NCBI GenBank assembly: GCA_946478755.1
Contig: CAMLDJ010000172.1
Location: 1 to 11,078 of the forward strand
Length of the DNA: 11,078 nt
Source of the DNA: an uncultured Pedobacter sp.
Lineage (GTDB): Bacteria; Bacteroidota; Bacteroidia; Sphingobacteriales; Sphingobacteriaceae
Direction: 5' to 3'
In this document: piece by piece, positions 1 through 7,135 of the stretch
How positions within the stretch are numbered: position 1 is the stretch's first letter
How the letters are laid out: each line of letters begins with the position of its first letter
Made by a program: the position numbers and the translations under genes
The notes under the pieces: generated by a model
What the model was told of the DNA's origin: nothing
What the model saw: the letters and a program-made list of their open reading frames with translations, nothing else
Database searches by the model: none

Positions 1-779
1 AAAAAATGTCTGTTCAGGAAATTACGTCTAATATTAATAAAGAGGATCAGACGGTTGCAGTAGCAGTAGCCAAGGCACTTCCGCAACTCAATCTGCTGAT
101 TGAAAATGTAGTGTTGAGGTTAGAAAATGGAGGGCGGTTGTTTTATTTGGGTGCTGGAAGCGGCGGACGCTTGTCCGTGCTCGATGCAATAGAAATGCCA
201 ACTACATACGGTGTAGAGAAGGGCTTAATTGACGTTGTATTGGCTGGAGGAGCGGAACGGCTGATCGAAGCATTAGAAGAAAAAGAAGATGATGTAAATG
301 AAGGATGGCAGGAACTATTGAAAAGAAATATCAGTCCTAAGGATATTGTGATCGGTATTTCTGCCAGTGGAACAACACCATTTGTTTTGGAAGCTTTGAA
401 ACAATGCAAGACCAATGGTATAGTCTCGGGATGTATAGTAAGCAATCCTGAAAGCCCGATTGCAAAATATTCAGATTATCCTGTTGAAGTGATTACCGGT
501 CCTGAATTCGTTACCGGAAGTACACGTATGAAATGCGGTACCGCGCAAAAGATGATATTTGATATGATCAGCACAACCACCATGATCCGTTTGGGAAAGG
601 TGGAAGACAACAGAATGGTGAATGTAGCCCTGATCAATGACAAGATCATTGACCGTGCGGTGAAAATGCTCATGATCAAAGCCAATATAGCAGATTATGA
701 TGAAGCGAAAACAATCCTGCTGGAACATAAAAGCGTTAAAAAAGCAATGGATTACCTGAACGAAAATTCTCTTTATTGA
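1..779 (+). CDS. murQ: N-acetylmuramic acid 6-phosphate etherase MurQ (5' end outside the window)
   Basis: Cytoplasmic lyase that cleaves the D-lactyl ether of MurNAc-6-phosphate to give GlcNAc-6-phosphate and D-lactate, in peptidoglycan recycling or MurNAc use. Numbering from the first visible ATG (position 6, 257 residues): SIS-fold phosphosugar site YLGAGSGGR at 47-55, DAIEMPTTYG at 60-69 (E63 aligns with the catalytic Glu of the DASE segment of E. coli MurQ; E94 is a candidate for the second catalytic Glu), ISASGTTP at 118-125, and the signature FVTGSTRMKCGTAQK at 168-182. The ATG at 6 is probably internal. The reading frame is open to the window edge, and MurQ proteins normally carry about 20 further N-terminal residues before the segment matching MSVQEITSNIN. 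GSGGR replaces the usual GTSGR. Only 3 bp separate its stop from the next gene, so it is operonic. Family assignment is firm; the start is not visible. Confidence 0.95.
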   Translation, partial: KMSVQEITSNINKEDQTVAVAVAKALPQLNLLIENVVLRLENGGRLFYLGAGSGGRLSVLDAIEMPTTYGVEKGLIDVVLAGGAERLIEALEEKEDDVNEGWQELLKRNISPKDIVIGISASGTTPFVLEALKQCKTNGIVSGCIVSNPESPIAKYSDYPVEVITGPEFVTGSTRMKCGTAQKMIFDMISTTTMIRLGKVEDNRMVNVALINDKIIDRAVKMLMIKANIADYDEAKTILLEHKSVKKAMDYLNENSLY

Positions 780-782
780 ACC

Positions 783-2717
783 ATGATGAAGTTAATATTA
801 GGACTTGGTATAATTTTGAGTTCTGCAACTGTTTGCTTTGGGCAACAACAATACCTGGCAGGTGCTGCTCAGGTAAGCATTGAACCTGATAGTTCCATTT
901 TTTCTTCTGCTTTGGCAGGGTACGGGGTTCCAAGGGAGGGACGCTTTAGCTTGTCGTGGAAAAAAACCGATCAGCAGCAACGATTAATTGCCATTGCCGG
1001 GCTGGATGATAAACTGGTTGCTGTGAATGTCAAAAATGAGATACTTTCAGGGATTTCAGAAGGAAATGGGATCAGGTGGACGAAGATGGGTAAAATTAAG
1101 GAAGTGCGCACTTTAGCCTCGCTTAATGGGAAATTGTATGCAGTTACAAAAAAGAACAAATTGATTGCAGGAGCTATTAATAGCGCCAGGATTTCGTGGA
1201 AAACAATCGATGGCTCGAAGCCATTCACTGCGGTTACAGGTTTTAAGGGGAATTTGTATGCTACGACTCATGATCATCAATTGATGGTTTCAAGCCACAT
1301 GGAGGGAAAAACATCCTGGCGAAATCTGGGTAATGTTGAAAATATCATCAGTTTGACCGCAGATGACAGGCAGCTGTATGCTGTTAATGAGAGGGATACG
1401 CTGTGGTCTTTCAAGCCCGCTTTGAATAGCTTCAGCAGGCAGCAGCTTGGTCGGAACAATTCATTTAATTATAACATTCATGTGAAAAGCCTGGCCGTTG
1501 TAAATAACAAGCTTTATGCGGTTTCAAATGATGGTGAGTTGTATTATGGTACACAAACGACCATGAATAATTTGTCTGCCCGTGCTGTGGCCATAAAAAG
1601 AACAGAAAAAACAGTTGTACTGGTAGGTGTGGATGTTTGTGGTATGAACTATTCACTTACACAGGATATTAAAGCTGCTGTGTTAAAATCCAGGGGAATT
1701 CCAGCTTCAGCGATTCTGATCAATGCATCTCATACTCATTTTGCTCCTGTAACACAGGCCTGGACAACCTGGGGGGCATTTTATCATGTGCCCGATAGCG
1801 CTTATTTAAACCATATCGTTAAGAAAAAGATAATTCAGGTCATTGAACAGGCAGTAGACGCCATTTCCCCGTCGGATATATACATAGGAAGAGGAGATAC
1901 ACATATTGGCCACAACAGAAGACCGAACCAAAATCCGGAAAAGCCATACGATACTACGCTCGATGTTATCAAGATTCTCGATCTTGATAAGGCAACGACT
2001 ACGGTGCTTTTTTCTGCCGGTTGTCATCCTGTATTTAAAAATGAGGACCTGGAGTCTTTTACCCTCAACGCCAATTATCCGGCCGTTAGCAGGCTGCTTG
2101 TGGAAGATAAAATGGGTGTAAAACAATCGGTATTTCTACAAGGCTGTGCAGGCGATATCAACCCCGTTTCCACGAGCTATATAGAAACTGGTACGGAACT
2201 GGCCGAAGATGTTCTTAAGGTGTTAAAAGCGCCAATGCAAAAAATAGAAGGCGACATCTCTTTTTTTCTTGATTCCATAAGTATTCCGGTTAAGCCTATG
2301 TCAGTAGAAGAAGTACGGGAATTTAAAGAAAAGAATACAGTCCTGCCGGGAAATGTAGAAGCAGAAAAGAACGTCAGATGGGCAGATCTTATGCTGGACA
2401 GATATGCTAATGGGACAGTCAGAAATACATTGCCAGAGTACGTTCAGACGATTAATATCGGTAAATGGAAATACGTTGGCTTGTCCAGGGAAGCAGTTAC
2501 AGAATACGGTCCTGCCATACGGGAATTATGGCCGGATCAGATGGTGACCGTCTCAGGTTACTGCAACGATGTGTCCAGCTATCTTCCTAATGGATGGCAC
2601 ATTAAAACCGGGGTCTATGAAGGCAATGCATCCTTTTTTTGGTATGGACAGCCTGGTTTACCACCCACAGATATTTTAACCAGAATAGTCGGAAGTATTA
2701 AGGAGAAGAATCGTTAA
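783..2717 (+). CDS. Secreted neutral-ceramidase-like zinc amidohydrolase with an inserted five-repeat propeller-like domain
   Basis: A 644-residue protein. Residues 1-20 form a type I signal peptide ending ATVCFG, followed by QQQY; the Cys is not in a good lipobox, so it is probably periplasmic or secreted rather than a lipoprotein. The ceramidase-like fold begins AGAAQVSIEP (26-35) and AGYGVPREG (45-53), is interrupted by repeats at about 57-256, and resumes at LSARAVAIKR (264-273). Likely zinc and active-site segments are NASHTHFAP (314-322), GCHP (413-416), FLQGCAGDINP (451-461), LSRE (567-570) and GYCNDVSSYLP (592-602). They resemble the His, His, Glu, Tyr ligand set of neutral ceramidases. 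Without the insert the protein is about 440 residues, the size of short bacterial ceramidase-like proteins lacking the C-terminal domain. Known relatives cut N-acyl amides, but the substrate here is unknown. Lying between murQ and a sugar transporter, it more plausibly acts on an amide of cell-wall or amino-sugar material than on ceramide; that is inference. Confidence 0.85.
   Translation: MMKLILGLGIILSSATVCFGQQQYLAGAAQVSIEPDSSIFSSALAGYGVPREGRFSLSWKKTDQQQRLIAIAGLDDKLVAVNVKNEILSGISEGNGIRWTKMGKIKEVRTLASLNGKLYAVTKKNKLIAGAINSARISWKTIDGSKPFTAVTGFKGNLYATTHDHQLMVSSHMEGKTSWRNLGNVENIISLTADDRQLYAVNERDTLWSFKPALNSFSRQQLGRNNSFNYNIHVKSLAVVNNKLYAVSNDGELYYGTQTTMNNLSARAVAIKRTEKTVVLVGVDVCGMNYSLTQDIKAAVLKSRGIPASAILINASHTHFAPVTQAWTTWGAFYHVPDSAYLNHIVKKKIIQVIEQAVDAISPSDIYIGRGDTHIGHNRRPNQNPEKPYDTTLDVIKILDLDKATTTVLFSAGCHPVFKNEDLESFTLNANYPAVSRLLVEDKMGVKQSVFLQGCAGDINPVSTSYIETGTELAEDVLKVLKAPMQKIEGDISFFLDSISIPVKPMSVEEVREFKEKNTVLPGNVEAEKNVRWADLMLDRYANGTVRNTLPEYVQTINIGKWKYVGLSREAVTEYGPAIRELWPDQMVTVSGYCNDVSSYLPNGWHIKTGVYEGNASFFWYGQPGLPPTDILTRIVGSIKEKNR
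951..1550 (+). repeat. Five tandem 40-residue repeats (propeller- or tectonin-like) within the ceramidase-like gene
   Basis: Visible in the protein as an exact 40-residue (120-bp) period. Trp falls at residues 59, 99, 139 and 179, with Arg (219) in the fifth copy. The LVA/LYA strand falls at 78-80, 118-120, 158-160 and 198-200, and again at 244-246 after a 6-residue insertion in the last copy. Each copy reads roughly SWK, then a hydrophobic strand, a D/N-x-K/Q-LYAV turn, and a polar segment. DNA similarity between copies is modest, so this is an old protein repeat rather than a recent duplication. Five W-containing short repeats suggest a small beta-propeller like the tachylectin-2 or tectonin folds, which often bind sugars; fold and ligand are inferred. 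Confidence 0.75.
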
Positions 2718-2719
2718 GT

Positions 2720-4063
2720 ATGGGAATGAATACCACATCTCCGGTAACCGCACAAGGAGGTTATCAGGATAATAACAAGGCAATATTTATTATAGGAGGG
2801 TTGTTCTTTGTGTTCGGTTTTGTGACCTGGCTGGGTTCTGTACTTATTCCATATCTCAAATTGGCCTGTGAACTGAGCAATTTCGAGTCTTACCTGGTCA
2901 CATTTGCTTTCTATATATCTTACCTCATTATGGCATTGCCTGCCGCAGGTATACTTAAAATTACCGGTTACAAAAACGGAATGTTTGCCGGGTTGATCGT
3001 GATGTCTATCGGCACACTCCTCTTTATCCCTGCAGCGCTTTCCAGGACGTATGGCTTATTTCTTACGGGACTGTTTGTACAGGGAACCGGGCTGGCTATC
3101 TTACAAACCGCTTCTAATCCATATGTAACGATCCTCGGCCCTAAGGAAAGCGCTGTCCGAAGAATGAGTATTATGGGAATCTGCAATGGTATAGCCGGTA
3201 TAATTGCACCCTTAATTTTGGGGGCAGTCGCATTAAAGGGGACCGATAACATAGAGGCAAGGATTTCTGTAATGAATATAATTCAGAAACAAGAATTTTT
3301 GGATGCGCTTGCCCAAAGGGTAATATTGCCCTACATCATTATGGCAATAGTGTTGGCCTTACTGGCAATAGGGGTTTACTTTTCGGGTTTACCCGACATC
3401 AATACTGACCAACAAGAGCCTGAGGCAAAGTCTCCGGGGGAAACTAAAACAAGTATTCTGCAATTTCCACATCTGCTGTTAGGGGTATTTACACTTTTTC
3501 TCTATGTAGGCGTAGAAGTCATTGCTGCGGACACCATTATCAATTTTGGTAAGTTTCAGGGAATTCCACTGTCGACTGCTAAATTCTTTACCAGTTTCAC
3601 TTTGTGTGGAATGCTGCTTGGCTATATTTTCGGAATTATTTGTGTACCCAGGTATTTTAGCCAGCGACAGGCCTTAATTACCTCATCTTTCGCTGGCATG
3701 GGGCTTGTGCTGCTGGCACTATTCGTAAAAGGTCAATCTGCTGTACTGTTTATTGCGCTCTTAGGCTTGGCAAATTCTTTAATGTGGCCTGCAATATGGC
3801 CGCTGGCCATTAACGGTTTAGGCAGGTTTACGAAAACAGGATCTTCTTTACTGGTAATGGCCATTGGTGGAGGAGCCTTACTTCCATTGCTGTATGGGCA
3901 TTTGGCCGATCTGTTTAATCCGGGGCAGGCTTACTGGATGCTGCTTCCTTGTTACGCATTTATTAGCTTTTATGCTTTAAAGGGGTATAAAACGGGATTA
4001 AAATCTCATCAAAATGACAAAAAGTTAAAGGATGAAGGCCTTGTTGTGGAGAGTCAATTGTAA
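2720..4063 (+). CDS. FHS-family MFS sugar:proton symporter (FucP/GluP type)
   Basis: A 447-residue inner-membrane transporter with about 12 hydrophobic segments. The first begins AIFIIGGLFFVFGFVTWLGS (21-40), followed by LIPYLK (42-47). A typical segment of this family is LQTASNPYVTILGP (128-141). A charged loop at about 226-246 (DINTDQQEPEAKSPGETKT) separates the two halves, and the second half opens with GVFTLFLYVGVEVIAADTI (255-273). Family members import fucose, glucose/galactose, GlcNAc or MurNAc with protons. Next to murQ, an amino sugar or MurNAc-type substrate is likely, as for the inner-membrane MurNAc transporter reported beside murQ in Tannerella forsythia; no kinase gene is visible here. 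The start lies 2 bp after the preceding stop. AAGGAG sits about 15 bases upstream of ATG 2720, and a second ATG at 2726 is possible. Substrate specificity cannot be read from the sequence. Confidence 0.88.
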   Translation: MGMNTTSPVTAQGGYQDNNKAIFIIGGLFFVFGFVTWLGSVLIPYLKLACELSNFESYLVTFAFYISYLIMALPAAGILKITGYKNGMFAGLIVMSIGTLLFIPAALSRTYGLFLTGLFVQGTGLAILQTASNPYVTILGPKESAVRRMSIMGICNGIAGIIAPLILGAVALKGTDNIEARISVMNIIQKQEFLDALAQRVILPYIIMAIVLALLAIGVYFSGLPDINTDQQEPEAKSPGETKTSILQFPHLLLGVFTLFLYVGVEVIAADTIINFGKFQGIPLSTAKFFTSFTLCGMLLGYIFGIICVPRYFSQRQALITSSFAGMGLVLLALFVKGQSAVLFIALLGLANSLMWPAIWPLAINGLGRFTKTGSSLLVMAIGGGALLPLLYGHLADLFNPGQAYWMLLPCYAFISFYALKGYKTGLKSHQNDKKLKDEGLVVESQL

Positions 4064-4103
4064 TAGCTTATTAAAAAGTATACGAAATAGAATATATTAG
4101 CAT

Positions 4104-4994
4104 ATGCTTGAACTTAAAAAATTACAAAGAGTAATGTTGTTTCCTACCATTGCTTTCTTCATAGGTTCTTCTGCACTTGCACAGGATAAAGATTCAGTAT
4201 CTTTTGTCAATGCAACATTTGAAACGAGGAAAATTGCACCCGGTGTAGTTTGGAAAAGCCATCACTTTAATCATGAAGATCTTTTTGGAGCTAACCAAAA
4301 TGTTAATATACTGGAAGTAAAGCTGCGAAAACGCAATCGTTTTTTTATCGGCTATGAAGAAAAGGAGCTTAGACCCGTTGCGGAATTTGGAGAAAGAAGT
4401 GGGGCGACCGCCGGTATTAACGGTTCATTTTTCAATGTAAAAGAAGGAGGCTCTGTAGATTATATCAGATCTGAAGGGAAAACAATAGCGGAAAATAAGC
4501 TTTCTGCGACAGGCCGGAGGGATGTAAAACATCAAAAAGCAGCAATACTTATCAATAAAGGGAAAATATCCATCCAAAAATGGGATGGATCGGAAGACTG
4601 GGAACAGTGGCTGGAAGGAGAGGATGTCATGCTTACGGGGCCTCTGCTTTTCCTTCAAGGCAAACAGGAACATTTAGATTCTACAACATTTGTGCTTACC
4701 CGGCATCCGCGTACGGCAATTGTACGGGCCGGGAACAAAAGAATTTTGCTGATCACTATAGATGGAAGAAATGAAAATTCAGCAGGTATGAGTCTTTTTG
4801 AACTCAGCAAAATAATGAGGTGGTTAAACGCCCGGGATGGAATTAATCTCGATGGAGGAGGCTCCACCACGTTTTGGATTAAGGGTCAATCCGACAATGG
4901 CGTCATAAATTATCCAACAGATAACAAAAGATGGGATCATAACGGCGCAAGGAAAGTTGCGAATGCCCTATTACTAAAAACCAAAAAAAGATGA
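4104..4994 (+). CDS. Secreted phosphodiester glycosidase (NAGPA/DUF2233 domain)
   Basis: A 296-residue protein with a signal peptide: basic start MLELKKLQR, hydrophobic core 11-22, and probable cleavage after ALA (24-26). A second ATG at 4134 would shorten the basic region. The NAGPA domain shows AGINGSFFNV (103-112), HPRTAI (201-206), ITIDGR (217-222), INLDGGGSTTFW (247-258) and GARKVANALL (281-290). In animals the domain is the 'uncovering enzyme', which removes GlcNAc from GlcNAc-alpha-1-phosphate-6-mannose and leaves mannose-6-phosphate. Bacterial members act on phosphodiester-linked sugars, but few substrates are known. It is last in the murQ cluster, 40 bp after the transporter. The context suggests it frees sugar or MurNAc-6-phosphate units from phosphodiester-linked wall polymers outside the cytoplasmic membrane (inference). 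Domain assignment is strong, substrate weak. Confidence 0.9.
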   Translation: MLELKKLQRVMLFPTIAFFIGSSALAQDKDSVSFVNATFETRKIAPGVVWKSHHFNHEDLFGANQNVNILEVKLRKRNRFFIGYEEKELRPVAEFGERSGATAGINGSFFNVKEGGSVDYIRSEGKTIAENKLSATGRRDVKHQKAAILINKGKISIQKWDGSEDWEQWLEGEDVMLTGPLLFLQGKQEHLDSTTFVLTRHPRTAIVRAGNKRILLITIDGRNENSAGMSLFELSKIMRWLNARDGINLDGGGSTTFWIKGQSDNGVINYPTDNKRWDHNGARKVANALLLKTKKR

Positions 4995-5019
4995 TGAAAA
5001 CCTGATGGACTCTTTTTTT
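4983..5019. terminator. Possible bidirectional terminator between convergent genes
   Basis: A perfect 9-bp inverted repeat, AAAAAAAGA (4983-4991) and TCTTTTTTT (5011-5019), with a 19-base spacer lies between the convergent stops at 4994 and 5022. The U-rich arm appears in either transcript direction. The stem is almost all A-T and the loop long, so it would be a weak terminator; position is the main argument. Confidence 0.3.
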
Positions 5020-5021
5020 AT

Positions 5022-5591
5022 TTAAACCCTTAGCGAACCACGGAACCCCCTGGCTGCATAATAAGACTCTGCACCATTGTGATATAAGAAGACATGGTTG
5101 TAACGACGGTCACAAAAGCAGGCGCCGCCGAGTTTTCTGATGTCAGCAGGGGTTTGCACCCAGCTCGATGTTTTTGTATCGAAGTCCCCATGTTGCTGCA
5201 GTGCCCGATATTGCTCTTCTGTTAAAATCTCAATGCCCATGGCTGCTGCCATGTCAATAGCACTATTGTTTGGCTTATGTTCTTTTCTCGAGGCTAGCGC
5301 CTCACCATCGTAACAAGTACTTCTCCGTCCTTTAGGACTTTCTGCCGAACAATCATAAAAAGTGTACTCGTCCGTTTTTTCATCATAACCGACAACATCC
5401 GGTTCACCGCCAGTGCTTTCCATCTCATCGAGTGTCCACAGTTTTTCAGGATTGGCCTCCAGCTTTGCTTGCACTTTTGCCCATGTAAGATCCAGATGTC
5501 GGTTTCTGTTTTTTTCAAATCGGATTTCCAATATTTTTAAAAGTGTTTCGCCCTGCTCTGCCAATAGTTCTTTTTTGCTATTCGATTTCAT
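5022..5591 (-). CDS. DUF4256 domain protein
   Basis: A 189-residue soluble protein with no signal peptide or membrane segment. It matches my memory of the DUF4256 family over its length: an N-terminal helical part (LLKILEIRFEKN at 17-28, then LTWAKVQAKLEANPEKLWTL), a central GGEPDVVGYDEKTDEYTFYDCSAESPKGRRS region, and a C-terminal GGACFCDRRYNHVFLYHNGA segment. The biochemical role of the family is unknown; the clustered acidic and Cys/His residues do not form a motif I can name. It is the last gene of a minus-strand operon, 28 bp after the YdeI-like gene, and ends 27 bp from the convergent phosphodiester glycosidase gene. Start ATG at 5591, with no better alternative. Confidence 0.82.
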   Translation of the reverse strand: MKSNSKKELLAEQGETLLKILEIRFEKNRNRHLDLTWAKVQAKLEANPEKLWTLDEMESTGGEPDVVGYDEKTDEYTFYDCSAESPKGRRSTCYDGEALASRKEHKPNNSAIDMAAAMGIEILTEEQYRALQQHGDFDTKTSSWVQTPADIRKLGGACFCDRRYNHVFLYHNGAESYYAARGFRGSLRV

Positions 5592-5619
5592 ATATCTTAT
5601 TTAAGTTAGATGGTTGTGG

Positions 5620-6207
5620 TCATTCATCATCCAATCCCTTTCCGGCAAGGATTTTCTCCAAATATTTTTGAATTCTTGCTGCACGGGTTTTGGGTTGTTT
5701 AGCCTGTGAAAAATAAAACAGGTAGGCCCTTTGTCTACCCGGTGTTAAGGACTCAAACGCATGTTTCAGGGTTGGCATCTCATCTAACTTATCCTGAAGT
5801 TCTTCCGGTACCGCAAAATCCTCAGTTTTTTTCATGTTGACCTTCAGGCCAGCTTTTTCCACTTCAATGGCTTCATAAATATGCGCTTTAATGACGGGCT
5901 CCAGTTTCCTGATCTGCTCAGGATTGACGAACCTTATCTGTCGTGCCGATTGTACATGCGCTGTCTGCTGTATAAGAATGTTGTTCGTGTCCTGCAGCAA
6001 GGCACCTTTAAAAAACAAAAGTGCGCAGTAGTCTTTGAACCCGTGTATCAGAATGATATTATTTCCCCTAAGGGTATAACAGGGGTGACGCCATTTCAAT
6101 TCTTCCATCAGCCCGCAGTCAAGAGCAATCCTTCTAAGCTCCCGATATTCCTTCTGCCACTTGTCGGGCTTGTCAAAAAAGGAATCAACATGTGGATTCA
6201 TAGCCAT
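5620..6207 (-). CDS. DUF1801 / YdeI (OmdA-like) family protein
   Basis: A 195-residue cytoplasmic protein with two recognisable parts. Residues about 15-110 are a DUF1801-like fold (WQKEYRELRRIALDCGLMEELKWRHPCY, with GFKDYCALLFFKGALL at 56-71). The C-terminal part, about 130-190, has the YdeI/OmdA helical signature (FESLTPGRQRAYLFYFSQAK, then KTRAARIQKYLEKI). Relatives include B. subtilis YdeI and proteins annotated as bacteriocin-protection or OmpD-associated; their molecular function is not established. It starts 5 bp after the DoxX stop and is followed 28 bp later by the DUF4256 gene, so co-transcription is likely. A second in-frame ATG two codons downstream is possible. Confidence 0.87.
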   Translation of the reverse strand: MAMNPHVDSFFDKPDKWQKEYRELRRIALDCGLMEELKWRHPCYTLRGNNIILIHGFKDYCALLFFKGALLQDTNNILIQQTAHVQSARQIRFVNPEQIRKLEPVIKAHIYEAIEVEKAGLKVNMKKTEDFAVPEELQDKLDEMPTLKHAFESLTPGRQRAYLFYFSQAKQPKTRAARIQKYLEKILAGKGLDDE

Positions 6208-6212
6208 TCATA

Positions 6213-6596
6213 TTAGTTAATCGTAGCAGTTTTTCTGTTAAGAGGTCTGAAATACCAGGACACAATGGTCAGGACCAATAACAGTACAGGGCCAAATAAT
6301 TCAATTGCAGGGTCTCCCACTGCGATATGGGAAACCATCGCTCCTGTCATGGCAAAGAAAAAACCGGCATAGGCCCACTCTTTCACCAAAGCGAATTTAG
6401 GAATTAATATGACGATAACGCCTAAAATTTTCCAGACCCCCAATATGGTCAACAAATAGCCGGGGTAACCCAATCGCTCTATGCTTTGAACTTCCTTTTC
6501 CACCTTCAGGAACTGCACGGCGCCGGTCGACATCATTCCTAATGCCAACCACAAGGTGGCGATCCAATAGATTATTTTGTTGCGTTTTTCCATCAT
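6213..6596 (-). CDS. DoxX-like four-helix membrane protein
   Basis: A small integral membrane protein of 127 residues with four hydrophobic segments: about 9-28 (WIATLWLALGMMSTGAV), 46-66 (GYLLTILGVWKILGVIVILI), 72-94 (EWAYAGFFFAMTGAM) and 100-118 (FGPVLLLVLTIVSWYF). This fits the DoxX-like family. Those proteins sit in the inner membrane; some are linked to quinone or redox metabolism, but no reaction is known for this type. Start choice: the ATG at 6596 overlaps the upstream TGA by one base (TGATG), typical of translational coupling. A GTG at 6599 and an ATG at 6593 are also in frame. It is the third gene of the ArsR operon. DoxX-like proteins commonly accompany SRPBCC and ArsR genes. Confidence 0.85.
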   Translation of the reverse strand: MMEKRNKIIYWIATLWLALGMMSTGAVQFLKVEKEVQSIERLGYPGYLLTILGVWKILGVIVILIPKFALVKEWAYAGFFFAMTGAMVSHIAVGDPAIELFGPVLLLVLTIVSWYFRPLNRKTATIN

Positions 6597-7069
6597 CACG
6601 ATTGTTTAAGTTTGCTTAGAATTGTTTCCAGACGGTCGTGTGCCATATTGATTCCATATTCAAAAGGCAGTTTCAGATTCTGATCCCTTAGTGCTGTGGA
6701 CCTGTATACGACCTGCATATTGAGCTTACTGGTCGTGTCGGTTAGCTTTTGGAATTCAAGGAATTCCATCTGTACATCGAAAGAAGCATTTTCCATTTCA
6801 AAGGTACGGACGATCCTTTGATTGGGGATGAAATCATGGAAAGCCCCATTCGCCCGAAATACCACATCTCCATTTGGGTTTTTTGTTTCAAACTGGTAGC
6901 TCCCGTGCTTTTTGCTTTCATACTTCAGCACTTTTGTTCCCATCCATTGCTCCACAATTTCGGCTTCTGCATACGCTTTAAAAAGTAACTCCAAAGGCAG
7001 ATCAAACTCCCTTGTGATCACTAATTCCTGCTTGCCGTCTTCGGCACTGATCTTTGTTTTTTGTTTCAT
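6596..7069 (-). CDS. SRPBCC / AHSA1-family ligand-binding protein
   Basis: A 157-residue cytoplasmic protein with the helix-grip (START/Bet v1) fold of the Aha1-like SRPBCC family. ELVITREFDLPLELLFKAYAEAEIVEQWMG near the N-terminus is the usual opening (strand, then helix, then W-x-G). It is followed by antiparallel strands (GSYQFETKNPNGDVVFRANGAFHDFIPNQRIVRTFEM) and a long C-terminal helix (GINMAHDRLETILSKLKQ). Such proteins bind hydrophobic ligands in a central cavity; the ligand is unknown. I prefer ATG 7069. The frame also allows a TTG at 7093, which would add a lysine-rich octapeptide and is less likely. It lies 66 bp after the ArsR gene and is translationally coupled to DoxX. The pairing with an ArsR regulator is a widespread arrangement. 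Confidence 0.87.
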   Translation of the reverse strand: MKQKTKISAEDGKQELVITREFDLPLELLFKAYAEAEIVEQWMGTKVLKYESKKHGSYQFETKNPNGDVVFRANGAFHDFIPNQRIVRTFEMENASFDVQMEFLEFQKLTDTTSKLNMQVVYRSTALRDQNLKLPFEYGINMAHDRLETILSKLKQS

Positions 7070-7135
7070 CTGTTTATTTTTTTTGTTTTTCAATGGTCAG
7101 ATAGAGCCTTTGATGATTCTTGCTTTCATAACAGG

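Noticed and set aside
143..728. Antisense open frames across murQ, and similar ones across the other large genes
   Set aside because: They have no recognisable family, no ribosome site or start context, and lie wholly opposite well-supported genes; they are reading-frame shadows.
951..1550. 120-bp tandem array considered as a DNA-level satellite or recombination repeat
   Set aside because: The period is conserved at protein level, but the nucleotide copies differ widely, so it is a domain repeat in a gene.
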